A stretch of 64,000 nt of DNA from Schizophyllum amplum (lineage: Eukaryota; Basidiomycota; Agaricomycetes; Agaricales; Schizophyllaceae), in the NCBI GenBank assembly GCA_007026445.1, contig VDMD01000037.1, positions 124,001 to 188,000 of the forward strand. Direction: 5' to 3'. Both the position numbers and the translations under genes were made by a program. Numbering within the stretch: the stretch's first letter is position 1; the number at the start of each line of letters is the position of its first letter. This document shows positions 1 through 12,400 of this stretch, one piece after another. A model generated the notes under the pieces. The model searched no databases. It saw only the letters and a program-made list of their open reading frames with translations, and had not been told where the DNA came from.

Positions 1-154
1 CGCGGCGGTACGCCGACTCGAGCGCGCACTGTCCTTTGCCCCCACATATCCCATCTCTATATCATCAGCTTTCCTGGAACGGCATCGAGCCATACGTATA
101 GATGCCCTCCATCGACGAAATTGTGCTGCTGCGAACTCGGAGAAGGACTCAACG

Positions 155-3113
155 ATGGCCAGCTGGACAGCGAGCGTGTGGGAAGATTACGCTCGTCGTC
201 TATCGTACGCAATGGCGGCGGCAGGACCGCCTCCATCGACAACGGATCGGGGATCAAGCCATGTCCTTCAAGCCGCTTATCGCACCATAACGACACCAGA
301 GGATTCCGACGGCGTACGCACGACGACGCTCGGCACTCATTTGCGAACGCCCGTCGTGCCCTCCAAGCGATAAAGGACAATCTAGGTGACGCTCAATGCT
401 CCCTCGATTCCGCAGAGGCTGCGTATACTCGCGGACTCGAAGCCAACTCAGGACTGGGAACGGACGGGAGGTGCTACAACTGATGGATGTACCGGGCCGA
501 AGGTACGTCCATTACTTCTGTGCGTATGCAAGCTCAGTCATAGTACACCACTGTCTAGCGCCGACCCATGCAGCTCCGGCTCTCATCCATGCTCCACCGT
601 TTCCAGCGTTCTACGCCGGACCACATTTTATCCCAACATTCTGCGCCACAAACGAGCATTCCGCAGACAACCCCCCCAACTCAGCGATCATCTCCCCTGC
701 CGACAGTCCCTTGGAAGACCCGTCCTACGGCTCCCCTCATGCATTGGACGAGACGGCGCATGACGTATTCCACACCTTCCCTCTACCCGCTCTCTCAAAG
801 TCACCATCGGCGGTGCATGAGCAACTTGACGAACATCTGGTATTCGACGAGCTCTCGCTCAGCCTATCGACGCTGTCCGGAGGTAGACGCGACCAGAGCG
901 GATCCATAGACCACGGCAGAGAGTTGGCGATGGCGTCCCCTTCTCGCAGTCCTGCAGCTGCGTTCTTGTTGATGCAGCACCCGAAGAAACACGGCAACGC
1001 GAAGAAGCTGACGAAGGATACGACGGCTTACAAGCCGTAGGGGTGACTGCGGAATCCTCCTCCGAGGATGAGCGGATGCGCCGGTTACGGGAGGCGACCG
1101 CGCGGGTCTGGGCGGACAAGCTGCGCGCTCGCGAAGCTGCAGCTGATCAGATTCGCCAACGACGCGCTGCTGAGGCGGAGGTGCAGTCGTCGCGCGACAC
1201 TGTGCAGCCTGGCCGAAGTCTGCTCGATAGGATCCAGCTCCCGCTCCCTGTACCGCAATGGGCGACTACTTCAAGCTCGAGTTACGACGAGGAGCTGGGC
1301 CCTCCCGGCACGCCGATGTTATTTGGCGAAACCCTGGCTTACAATGACCATACGTCCGACCGACCATCGCCGGTCAAGTCACCCACACCCTTGCCTAGGA
1401 CGCCTGAAGCGTCCTTTGGGGGGGATCTCGCAAGCCCCTTCCCATCGCCAATCCTAACAGAAGGCTTGGGCCGTCCACTTCAAGTAGCGACTCTGGAGCA
1501 AGCCGAAATCTATGTTAGACGACCTTCCGCACCTCATGTGGAGCCGACTCTCGCGGACTATTTACCCTCTCCAGCACCTGAGGCTGTCTCGCCTCCATGT
1601 ACTCGTTCTATGACGCAGGATCCTGATATTGGTACGCAGATCCTGCTTCTTGCTTCCACCGCCTACCAATTTCGCATCTAGACATCCTCTCACCGACAGT
1701 ATCGATGACAGCGCTCTTCGATGAAAGTTCGACGTTCTGTGCATCCCCACCAATCGTGACCTCGCCATCCCTCGCCGCCGACCGAAGTGTCGACGGTGTC
1801 CTCTCGCCAGGGGCAGCGCTCGTCACGCCAGTCTACCAAGATCTACAAGCACATCATGCAACGCCCACATCCCCGTCTACGTCAACACCAGTCGCAGGGG
1901 CCGCCATCATGGTGGTGCAGTGGCGCGGAGGCACAGGCAGAAGACAACCTCCCCATACCAGAGGATTGCACGAGAAGTGTTGGAGATCAGACCGGAGCCT
2001 CCCATGCCCAGCGAAGCGTCACTGAAGCTTTGCCATTCCTCGCCTGCAACCGTCTCCGTGACTGCGCTCGTCTCTCCTCCTTCACCAATCTCCTTACCTG
2101 TACCCGTGACGAGTCCGTCGCTCATGACTTGTTCGTCGTCAGCAGGTTGCTCTCCGCCATCTCCCACAACCCAAACATTTCGGTTCGGCCTGCCTTATTA
2201 CTCGCCTGAGTTGGATGCTGCCGCGCAGCAGAGTACTCCGCCGTCAACCTCGAAGGCATCTACTTCCCAGCTGGGCGATGAACCAGGTCTCGTACGCCTT
2301 CCACCTGCCACCCCGGCGCGTGGACGCACGACACGCCGACGCTCGCTCGCGCTGCCGTCTCGCATGCCTATCACTCCGCCTATAACGCCTGAGAAGCGAT
2401 GTAGACGGGGTAAGTGGCCCGCTCGACCCCGCTCGGGCGTGCCGATGTCCATCTCGTCGCCGGCATTCGGCTCTCGCTCGCCGGCATCCTCGTCGGCTAG
2501 CTCCAGTACGCGATGCTCTTCATCGCCCAGCCGACGCACCTCACCAATCCGACGCGCCTCATCGCCCAGCCGACGGCCATCCAGAGAAAAGTCCATCGTA
2601 GGCAGCGGGATCATAGCACGCATGCCACGACGGTCATCTCTGAGCAGGCCGCGCCCCTTCGCGAAGCTGGGCAAAGAATATCGCGTGCGCGCAAACTCTG
2701 GGTCCAGTCCGTTGGCCGAAGAGGCGCGCTTTTCGTCGGACGGGGACGCGCCATACTCGTCGGACGAGGAGATACCAGCCTCAGAAGCGCTAGATGAGGA
2801 GCCGCCTGCCTCGGAGGCGTCAGTAGAGGAGGCTTTTGATCCACTGTTCGGTACGTTCTGTGACCATCGTCCTCGAAGGTGCTGATGCGTAGATACGTAT
2901 ATTGCAGATGGGGAGATCACTGACCTGGAGTATGCCATGAGGACTGAGGGGGAGGAAGAGCCGCCTGCGAGCAGTGGTACATTGAAGCACGAAGGATCTA
3001 TAGGCGGTCGTCGTAAGGCCCTGGACGATAATCAGGGGATCAGCCGGCGAAGCGGGCGAGACCACGGTAGCCGAGGTGCACCTCTTGCTTGGTCGATGCA
3101 GAATGCGTGCTGA
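155..3113 (+). CDS. Ser/Pro-rich hypothetical protein, multi-exon, 5' end uncertain
   Basis: I do not recognise this protein. Three introns fit well: 883-977, 1632-1699 and 2851-2907, each GT-AG and each restoring frame. They join a Ser/Pro-rich part, an Arg/Glu-rich helix around 1060-1170 (ERMRRLREATARVWADKLR) and an SR-like low-complexity tail rich in SSPSRR. An Ala-rich helix (NARRALQAIKDNLGDAQCSL) is read from about 330-420, but the junctions at about 300-330, 470-550 and 1870-1940 could not be settled. The start at 155 (MASWTASVWEDYARRL) is the most protein-like of the upstream ATGs; 102 is an alternative. The stop at 3111 follows the last exon. The composition suggests a disordered nuclear or scaffold protein, which is inference only. 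Confidence 0.4.
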
Positions 3114-3401
3114 GTCGTTTCCGCAGGCTGATGGAGGGGATGTCATTTTGGTGGTCACGCAAGATATACGGCGCGTCTTGAAAATACCACTTACATCATA
3201 CACTAAAGTACCAGGACGTGCCGCTGATCAGATGAGGAGCCTTGCAAAGGAGTCTAAGGCGTTTAAAGACAAGGAAGCTTACGCATAGAAAAGAATGCAA
3301 TCAAGGTGCTGTAGAGATATGCGAAGCGATACAATGAGTACCTGATGAGTGATGAGGGAAGAGCCTGAACTGGAGTACGGGCTGCATAGCCGCTTACTTG
3401 C

Positions 3402-3966
3402 TTAGAATGAACGGTACCACATCGGCTGGTCGTGTTCCTCAAGAACATCCTTAACTTTCTCAACCATATCCAAGTCGATGTCTTCGATAGTTATTCTTTT
3501 GTACCCGTTCGTCCTGATGAAAATAAAGCAGAACTCGGTATCGAGATCGAACGCAGGGGCACTGTCGATAGATCAGCAAATTTCTTAAACCTGCACTAGA
3601 TGAGACTCACCATTCTCCAGGGTATTTGGCCAGAAACCGGTCAAGAATATACTCTTGAAACCCTGTAAAGACTCCGAATTCCTTGCAGAACTTAGCATGG
3701 AAGTCGTCCGTCCGGTATCGCCATGCAAGCTTGTAGGCGGGGGGTGAGAGGCCTTGGACGCTTGCCGACAGTTCAGGGGGGCAAACATGCATGGGTAAAA
3801 CACGTGGAAATAGATCGAAGCGCTCTCCACGGCGCACTCTCCTTGGCTTAGGCGCCGCCTGAGCATAAAGCGCCTCGTATTTCCCGGCATCGAGGCTGTA
3901 GTGACGAGTTCCTTCGGTCAATCAGACTGCAAGACAACTGGGCACGCACCAAGAAGTCTCGGCCAT
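3402..3966 (-). CDS. family 1 member A: small unknown protein with GWRY-type motif
   Basis: Three exons: 3966-3950 (17 nt), 3895-3611 and 3561-3402, with introns of 54 and 49 nt, both phase 2 and GT-AG. Together they give 153 residues. The middle exon carries PPAYKLAWRY and the protein ends DQPMWYRSF, the two hallmarks shared by five loci in this window (A 3.4-4.0 kb, B 6.8-7.4, C 15.0-15.9, D 18.0-18.6, E 19.5-20.1). The first coding exon encodes only MAETS plus two bases. There is no signal peptide, membrane segment or Cys-rich motif. A TATA-like stretch lies near 4052-4060 on the coding strand. I do not recognise the family. The model is intact, so this copy may be functional. Confidence 0.7.
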
Positions 3967-4747
3967 ATTGCGTGTCCGAGATGAGTATGCGGTGGCTGCA
4001 GTTGATGTGGTCGAAGGCAACGTGTGGTGAGAGCGTGACAGGCGTCGTGTATTTATGTATTGCTCGGAGCCTTGACCACGACCTAAGTAGTGACGTGTAA
4101 GTAACTCCATGTTCAGATACTTTGCATGTTGATTGAAGGGAACTCCGGGCCAAAGTATTCGTTCTCTTACGTACAAGCCAAGGACTCAGGAGTGTTCGGT
4201 GTACCTGAAGAGTCGATTGAAGTCGAACATGAGGCACGTGACTGATCCCGGAAGCAAAAGTAATACAGTTTCATGGTCTTTTCTCCGTTCCCCACTTCCC
4301 TTTGTCCTTCCCATAGTGCCCGGCGCCAGCATGGACCGGATGCTTCGGCTTGTGCTCACCTCAATGAAGAAGATTTGAAGAAGATACAGCAGGTGTGCAT
4401 TGAATGCGGAATCACACGCCTCGTACGTGTTGAGCCTACCACAATTCTCCGCGCGGCGCGTATCTTACGGCAGGCGCGTCCCGCTGCTCCCTCCTTCCCG
4501 TCCTTCCGTGACTGACCTTCCCATCTAGCCATCCTCAGGCATGCCAGCGTCATTATCTCCTCCCGCTCTCCATGAATGTGCCACGCACTATCCCCGTTTG
4601 CGCATATGGCAGGCGCGTCGGGCCTGCGCGATCAAGGTGATGCGTGCCGTGACCCCGACGCTCCCACAGCGTTCTTCCCATAGCGCAGAGGCCGTGCATC
4701 CTCCCCCTATCCTCTTCCGCCATCTGCGCGCTGCAGACTGACTCGTC
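3967..4747. other. intergenic, no gene seen
   Basis: About 780 bp between family-1 gene A (minus) and the F-box-like gene (plus). It would hold both promoters. Short open frames are present, but none shows recognisable similarity or a splice-supported model. Confidence 0.5.
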
Positions 4748-6350
4748 ATGGAAGATGGTGAGTCGGCCGTCACCTGCTGGGTCGCATATTCAGCTGCTAA
4801 CCTAAGGATCGTAGGACGATCCGAGGAGATGTGCACGAAGATAACTGGGCTACGATTAGATGAAAACCGTACACCGCCGGATGAGCCACCGGCTCTGCCA
4901 AATGAGCTCATAGAGGAGATTGTCGCACAGCTGCCGCGCCGTGCGGCTGTCCTAAAGAACTGCGCGTTAGTCGGACGAGCATGGGCTACGCCCTGCAGAG
5001 CGCGCCTCTTCGCGCACCTCACAGTGTACCCCCGTGCGTATCCCACAACCTTGAGCGACCCCCAGGACTCTCTCGCCTCTTCTTCACCACCCGCTGTGCG
5101 CGAACAGCTCGCCGCGTTGCTTGCCATGCCCGCCATGCTCGTCGCCGCACCCGACATCGCGGAAAACGTCCGTATACTCACGGTGCAAATGATGCGCCTT
5201 CCCTCCCCCTCGGACCGGTCCTCCGCCGCGCAAGCCGCCGTCAAGATCCTGCACATGCTTCCCCGCCTTCACACCCTCACCCTCGATGCACGCCACCTCG
5301 ACTACCCTGACTTCTCCCCCACGCTCCAGTCCACCCTCTGCGGCGTGCTCAACCGTCCGTCACTTTCCGCGCTGCATCTGCGCGAGCAGGATGTCACCGA
5401 CGTCGGGGTCCACGCGCTTCTCAGCAGTGCGCGGCACCTCCGCCGACTCAGCATCTGGCCGCGTCCGCTGCTCTACGTGCGCCTCGACGGCGACGACGTA
5501 CCCCCGTTCCCGCACGACTTCTATCGCCCTCAACTGGCCGCGCTGCACCTCGTCGGCCCGTTCGATGCCGCACTCGCGTGGGCGTCTGCGCCTCACTGCC
5601 CGCTGGATCTTCGCGCACTGCGTAGCCTATCGCTATCCCCGCGCCGTGCTTTCGACATGGGCGGTGCGTTCACGCGCTTCGCGGCCGCGCACGGCAAGGC
5701 GTACAGTCTCTGATCGTCAGCCTTTGTGACGTGTGGACCACAAGTGCGTCTAAGCTGCTCGGCGGAAGGCGTGCGCTGATGTGCGGCAAACTATAGCAAA
5801 TGAACCGATCGCGGGAGTAGGGCTGGCGTTCTTAGAGCATATGCCTGCCCTGCGCGTCGTGCGCGTGCGGGATAGGGTGTTGGCGCCGTGGTCGCTGCGG
5901 TGTGTGACCGAACTGCTGGAGATGGCAGTACGAGTGACGCGCGTTGAGACTTTCGAGCTGCGCGTGGCAATATGGCCAGCGGCAGCGGACGTGGACAGAC
6001 GGAGGGAGTTTGGGCCTGAGGCGCCGCCGATCAGGTGGCGGGAGGTGGATAGGCGACTATGCAGGCTGCGCGAGAGCCATTCGCTCAAGCGCATTCGTCT
6101 GATCGCTATTCCAAGGGAGGAGGCGAACCACGAGGACGCGGAGAGGCTGCGAGGATGGGTCGCGTATTGCTTACCCGAATTCACCGCTGCTTGGCGCGAT
6201 GTGCTGCATTTTGACGCGGTGGAGGGGGTACGGTGCCGTGGGATGAGTCTACTGCTTGGGATAGGGGATGGTTTGGGACGATGCAGATTTTTAGTAGGAA
6301 TTCCTATACCTGAAATGTGCATTTGGGGTGTTTATAAACCGATATCATAG
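4748..6350 (+). CDS. F-box-like protein, reading frame interrupted mid-gene
   Basis: The N-terminus has an in-frame intron (4758-4814, GTGAGT...TAG) and then LPNELIEEIVAQLP, a typical fungal F-box helix 1. Leu-rich repeats follow, of the kind seen in agaricomycete F-box/LRR proteins that bring substrates to SCF ubiquitin ligases. The first frame ends at 5713. A second coding-like frame (NEPIAGVGLAFLEHMPALRV) runs from about 5797 to 6350. One GT-AG intron at 5664-5796 (GTGCGT...CTATAG, phase 1) would join them. However, the segment it would remove contains coding-like text in other frames (RFAAAHGKAYSL, SLIVSLCDVWTTSASKLL), so two 1-nt deletions in a decaying gene are an equal possibility. The F-box assignment is solid; intactness is not. 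Confidence 0.65.
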
Positions 6351-6755
6351 TGTTGGCGAGCCAAGGGGTGCATGGATATCATCCTCGAGCTCATGACAGT
6401 ACGCGCAGCTGCCCTGTTGCATTCCACCGGAACGTATGCCGATGATCTCAGCGCCTGGCAGTGCATATATAATAAGCTCGGAAAGATGCACAGGTAGGGG
6501 ATACCGTACCCTAGTACAAAACAATATGTTGCTATCATCGCAGCATGCGTCAAGAATGGAGTCGAAGGGCTGCACCTGCCTGGATATCAAGACATGTCAG
6601 ATGTGGAAAGGATGCAAATGAAGCCTTCGTCGACTGGCGCGATTATTGTAAAGAACCCGACGCTACGGTGTACAATCAAGAACCACCGGCGGTCGTTGGA
6701 ATCACTATTCTCATTGAAAATGGACGAGATCACAAACGGAATGCTAGCAAGTCTA
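6351..6755. other. intergenic, convergent 3' ends
   Basis: About 400 bp between the F-box-like gene and the 3' end of family-1 gene B. Short open frames exist on both strands at 6587-6782, but nothing supports one as a gene. Confidence 0.4.
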
Positions 6756-7417
6756 TCAGAGGAAGACATGATATGGGGATAGACTCAGCTCACCAACATC
6801 GTGAAATCTATCGATTGGCAGAGGCATTTTTAGGAATTGAGGCGGGTGACGGTACCACAGCGGTTCTCGATTCTCTTTGAGGGTCACCTTGGCGGCTTCC
6901 ATCAACTCCTCGTTCGTCGTGCGCATCATGCTTCCCTCGCTGTTATTCGATCCTATAATAACGTTGCAAATGCGATAGACGTCGTAACATAGATGAAGGG
7001 CAAAAACCTATACACTTGAAGTCAGCGAGCACATAATACCAGAGATGCGAGTGCACGTACTCGACGAGATGATGGTAATTTTGTCTGAAAGGATTCTCGA
7101 AGCGTAAGCGGAACATCTCGGCGAGGTCGTTTAGACAGTCATCGCCGCCAAAGCGCTCGCAGAAATCCTCGACGGTGTACTGCCACCCAAAAATGTACAT
7201 GGGAGGAGACATGTCAAGTACAACCATCGACGTCAGAGGAGGGACGACATCCCGAGGGAAACTCTCATGAAAGACACCGAGCGCTTCGTCTGGCTTCAGC
7301 TTCCTCGGCCTAGAGAGAGGTTTGGCCAACGCATCGTAATTGCTGTTAAGTTGCGCTCAGTAAAGTGAGCAAACATGTATGGGCGATTGCGAAGATTCAC
7401 ATGACAACGGAAGACAT
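6756..7417 (-). CDS. family 1 member B: small unknown protein with GWQY motif
   Basis: Exon 1 is 7417-7401 (17 nt, MSSVV plus two bases). Intron 1 is 7400-7343, phase 2. Exon 2 is 7342-7057 and contains PPMYIFGWQYTVEDFCERFGG. Exon 3 is 7007-6756 and contains the family ending motif REPLWYRHP, followed by a tail of about 27 residues not seen in the other copies. The product is about 184 residues. Intron 2 is best read as GTGCAC at 7056 to TATAG at 7008 in phase 0. The perfect GTACGT donor four bases upstream would give the phase-2 intron seen in the sister genes, but it shifts exon 3 out of frame. That could mean a recent change at this junction. Function unknown. Confidence 0.6.
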
Positions 7418-7843
7418 CCTTGATCCTTGAACGTCGTGACGACGGCCTGGATGGACCGGGGTGAACGAAGTACTGGTAATAGTAGGAGGCAAGTGACAAA
7501 AAGCTTTCGTGCGGCGCTTTCCGGTGTTACTGTCACGGTATTTGCGCACGTGGGCGCATTCTACATAGCTAACGATAAATCGTGCCAACAAGGACGCGAC
7601 CACCATCTTCAAGTCTTCATCCCACGTCACGAGGCTAGTGCTCGTCTTGCTGCTGTCGCTAGCTACATTGACATGTCTAAGCAGTACATGCTGTATGCGT
7701 GCACTACCCTCGTGTCTACGTCGTCGCTTGCTTGTGTCTCGCGCTGGCAGCCAGTGGGCTCGGTAGGTAGGTAAAAAGACAGGTACATAGGTACATACAT
7801 GCACTTTTACATTATACGTTCGAACTCGTCGTCCTACAATTAC
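7418..7843. other. intergenic
   Basis: About 430 bp upstream of family-1 gene B and downstream of the rhodanese-domain gene. It has a small GTA/GGTA-rich stretch at 7762-7800 and no gene. Confidence 0.4.
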
Positions 7844-8967
7844 CTATATATTGACCCAGGAGCTCATCGACGCCGTGGTTTCGCTGATGCTGTCCGTGCC
7901 CAACCCGCCATCTACAGGCAATCCCGCCTGAACCCATCCTGCGAAGCCACCGACAATGTCCGTCGCATTTAGCAGGCCCAGTTCGTGCAGCGAAATCGCA
8001 GCCAAGCTGCTCGCTCCACCATCCCAGCTCATCAAAAGCACACGCAAATCGTACCGGTCCACCACCGACAGCCTCGCCGCATTCCTAGGATCCAGCCTCC
8101 ACTCCAGCTCGCCCCGCTCGATGGCGATCGACCCCGGCACCACCCCGCCTGCCTCCCTCTCCGCAGCGCCCCGGATGTCCACGAGCAGCGTCGGCGCCTC
8201 CACGCGCGGCGAGTGCAACTCTGCCAGCGCTTGCACTGGCGACACCCGCTCGAGCTTCGCCCTCGCCGCCGCCACGCGCTCCATCGCGCCCATCGACCCC
8301 GGCGGCGGGCTCCTCGGATCCACTGGTGTCCGCGCCGCCTTCCTTACGACATCCCACAGTGCGTCCTCATCAAAGCGCGCGCCCGCGTCGCGCACAGTGG
8401 CGATCCAGCGGTTGCCGTGGCGCGCGCCGGCGACGCGGCCTGTGAGCTTGGCGCCAATGAGGAGCTCGGCGCGAGAGAGGAGAAGCTCCTTGGAGGCGCA
8501 GACAACGAGGGGCTGTGGTAGGGGCGTCGAGGGCGACGGGGGGGCGGCGGCGAGAATGAAGAGGTAAGATGAGGTGGAGAGGCGCCAGCGGGCCTCGACG
8601 GCGTCGGCGATGTGGTGGAGGAAGTTGACATCGCCGCGGCCGGCAGAGGTGACGAGGACGACAATTTTTATGCCTGGGAGTGGACGCGCGGAGGATTCAG
8701 ATGGGAGAGAGAGGATGATGAGAATGAAGGTGATGAGAGGAGGGAAGAACGGTGGTCACCGTCGATATTTTCGAGTTTGCGGAGAGCCTTGAGTGCTATT
8801 TCGTCTGCAACTTGGTTCCGCAGGGAGTCAATTGTACGCGGCGGGGCTGGCTGTACTTCGGAATGCGAGGTGTCTCGCGCCTTCTTGAGCGTGGTTCGGT
8901 CGGAAGAAGTACTAAGTGAGTGTCGCGTTACACTCCTCGACGTCAGCGAAGGAGATGGTTGAGGCAT
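7844..8967 (-). CDS. two-domain protein with a Cys-less rhodanese-like C-terminus
   Basis: Two exons, 8967-8760 and 8673-7844, joined by an 86-nt phase-1 intron, give 345 residues. The N-terminal half reads RTIDSLRNQVADEIALKALR, then IKIVVLVTSAGRGDVNFLHH and a later GARHGNRWIATVRD. This loosely recalls DHHA1-type domains, but I do not assert it. The C-terminal region, residues about 210-335, follows the rhodanese plan: LVDIRG, PGSI, then LLMSWDGGASSLAAISLHEL and GGFAGWVQAGLP. The active-site loop normally begins with the sulfur-accepting Cys. Here that position is Ser/Trp, so sulfurtransferase activity is unlikely and a binding or regulatory role is more plausible. The ATG at 8967 is the first in the exon. 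Confidence 0.65.
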
Positions 8968-9429
8968 GATCAAATGGGTTTAGGCTGTGTCGAGCCTGGA
9001 GGCCAAATATCCGTTGTCCTTGGCAGGATGCAGACGAGGAGATGGACGTTACTATTGAATCGAACTTCAACATGAAGTCACAAGGGCCTAGCCCGTGCCG
9101 ATGTGCCGAAGGCGGGTTACGTCAGCAGAGACATCTCCACGTTTTCCGTTTGTTTTCCCCAGTGTTCCTTGCTTCTTACAATCATCTGCACTTTCTGCTC
9201 ATAAAGAGACTGAAATCGCAGCCTGGGAGCGCTCAAACACCGGATCTACCGACCTCAATATCGTAAAGCTATGCCGAATCGGATCCGGGACATTCACTCA
9301 TCGCATCTTTGCAGAACGCATACGCACCAAGTCTTTGTTTTCCTCTCATCGAGGACGGATCAAGAGAGATCAAGGACACCTCTGAACCAACACAAGACGT
9401 GAAGTCAACGACAGCTTTCTTGGATACCT
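8968..9429. other. divergent intergenic promoter region
   Basis: 462 bp between two divergent genes (345-residue protein, minus; 1286-residue protein, plus). It probably contains both 5' UTRs. No recognisable element was seen. Confidence 0.4.
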
Positions 9430-12400
9430 ATGTCGACGTCGCTTGCAACGAGCAGCACGCCAAATACCAACCCCCCTCCAAGCATTTCCGAGTTCAAATT
9501 CAACTTCATCGGCCGCCCGCCTGGCCTCCTAAGCCGCTTCTCTGACACCCCTGCTGGCGAAGCATCGCAAGACGTGACATACATCAACGGGATGGACACC
9601 GATCCAGAGGACGGACATACCACCTCTCAGCCAGCGGCGCATACATCCACCTCCGAGGCCGCCTTCGCACCGCCTCACCTGCGTACTAAAAGAAAATCAC
9701 TTCTCGAGACATTGGCAGGCCCGGAGCACGCGACAAGTGGCGAGGCCGGTTCGTCTTCCACAAACACGTTTCCCTCTTCTCAAATCTCTGCACCGACCTC
9801 GCACGCAACCCCAACCGCACCTCTCTTCGCCCCCGCACCTCCCCTTCCAACTCTTCAAGTAGCCTTCTCCAACGATAGTGCCACCTCTGCCGCACCCACG
9901 GACGCCCTTCAACTACAATATCCAGCCTCTGTGCGGCCGTCTCCCACGAGGGATGACGCCAACAGCGGCAGCGCTTCAATGCCCACCCCACCTCAGAGCC
10001 ATTGCGCCCCCGCCTCGACACCCGCTCGCATATTCTCTGAACTTCGGGAGTTGAGCAACAGGATGTCCGCCGAGCTGGCACACCTGCCCGCCGCGGTCGA
10101 CGTCGCCGCCGCGCACGACGTAGCGCAATCCGCTGTGGCTCGCGCAGCACAGGCCCGTGAGGACCTTCGCAGCGCACACAAGACGAGTCAGACGACCCGC
10201 GCGGCGACGCAGACGGCGGTAGCCACTGCGCGCACGGCTTTGCGGGAGGCGGAGGCTGCGCATGAGTCGGCTGAATCATCGTGCGATGTGGTGTACAACG
10301 CCACGCAGACGGTGGAGGAGGCGCAGCGATGCGCGAATGATGCACTGGCTATGGTTACGAAGATGGCGTCGCAGCAGACGAAGTGGACGTCGAGGGTGTC
10401 CCTGCTTCATAACGACCTGGCGCGCATGAACAAATGCATCGGTGCTCTACAAGACGCCGAATTTGCGTCCTCTGCTGGGCCTACGCGGGATATTGCTCGT
10501 CCTCAAGATGGCGCTGCTGGTCTCCAGGGCGCCACCAGTCTTCAGGGCGCTGCTGATCAACAGGGCGACGCCGACTATGGCATGCCGATGGACATCGACG
10601 AGGACTCGAAGCCTCGTGTGGTTCCGAGGAGCCGGGAAGTGTCACGTCAACCACCACGTCGGCCTTCTCCCGCTTCGCGTCAACCTCCGGCAGCGACTCA
10701 TCAGCCCCCGGCAACGTCAGGTCAGCCCTCGGCAGCACCTCACCAACATCCGGCTGCGACTCAGCCGGCACCGTCTTCGTCCATGTCAGACGCTCTGCGA
10801 CAACATCATGTTCAGCGCCAGGATGGCGCTGCTCGCACGCATGAGCAGGTACAGAACCGTACGGACGGTGCGCCAGTTGCGCCGCAGCAGCACAATATCA
10901 ATAACGCTCACTCAACCACCCTCGCCCAACTCGCTCCATCGCTGCCAGCCGAGCATCCGGCTCTTCAGGTGGATCGTCCCGGGGAACGTCGACTTTGGGG
11001 CCCGCAGAAGAGGCAGGAGGAGCGGGCCGAGCGTCAGAATCGAGAGGCTGCCGTGGCAAGCGAGGCGGCGGAACAGGCCTCGGCGCAGGCAGTAGTGACG
11101 AAGGCTACAGTGGACAAGGAAGCGGCGACACAACGAGAGGCAGCAGCGATGAAGGCAGCAGCGATGAAGGATGCGGAGGACAGGGAGAAAGCGGCTCGCC
11201 TTGCAGCGGAGCAAGCTAAGGCAGCACGCTTGGCTTCGGAGAAGGAGGCGAGGCAACGAGAGGCAGAGCAGGAGCAATTTGCGGCAGAGCGTGCAGCAGC
11301 GGAAGCGCATCGTGCAGAACTGCTGCGGCAGCAGGTCGAGATGCGTGCGAAGATTCAGGAGGACAAGGAACGCGCCAACCAACACGCCGTTGCGGAGATT
11401 CTCGCTAAGCGTGCGCAAGGAATGCAGTCTGCCAGTCCTCCAGCGTCAGCCACCGCGGAACTCAAACCGACTACGCCATCACCCACGTCGCTTGTCTTGA
11501 ATGCACCACCCAGCAGCTCGCTGTCCATGAAGACCACGCCATACTCTCCGTCGGTCTCTACGTCCACCTCGGGCAACTACGTCGCAAAGCAGACGCTTGT
11601 GCCGGACGGCACCAAGAAGAAGAAGACGAAGGCGAAGGAGGCCAAGGGCGTGCCCTCGGGGAATGTCAAGCTAGGGACGGAAACGCCGCCTGAGGATGTT
11701 GTTAGGGCCGCAGAGCTGGGGCTTCGGACGAGGACCTCGCCCCATGGTACATCCGCGTCGACTGCCTTGCCATCGAAGGCGGCGCTACCGCCGAAGCCCG
11801 TCGTGATGATCGAAACGAGGCCGATGGGCGCAAAGCATGGAGGTGGCGCCCCGCCGAGCGCATCGACGAACCGGCAGGCTGCCGACAACATCAAGCCTGA
11901 CCGAGCAGCCTCGGGCGCTGGACTGGTCAAGCAGGAAGATGCGGAGCCGTCGCTCGCTCGGCCGCTGGCTTCATCCGGGCGCCCACCGCAAGAGGGAGGA
12001 GCAAAGAAGATGCCTGCGCCACCGGTTCCGACGAAGACCAAGTCGAAGCAGGGACAGTCCGCTACCCAGCAACAGCAGCAAAAGCCACCCACCCCTGTTC
12101 AATCGCAGCCGAAGGCTGTTGAGCGTCGGGCATCGACTTCATCCACCACTACGCGACCATCGTCAACGCGCCCGACCGCCAGTGAAGCCACCCAGAATCA
12201 GTCCCGGCCGCCCTCAGCTGCGTCGAGCTCCCGTTCGCAACCTGTCGCTGCGCCGAAACCAGCTGACAGACGGAGACCGCAGCCAAATGCGAACGCGAAT
12301 GCATCGCAGTCGACGGCTCCGAAGTCTGTATGGCCGCCAGCTTCGCAGTCTGTTCCTCGTGGCCCGCGGACACCCCCGCTTCCTCCCCCTCCCTCTGCGT

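Noticed and set aside
2198..2938. 246-codon minus-strand open frame opposite the Ser/Pro-rich gene
   Set aside because: It is the antisense of a low-complexity GC-rich coding region whose sense-strand exons join cleanly at 2851-2907.
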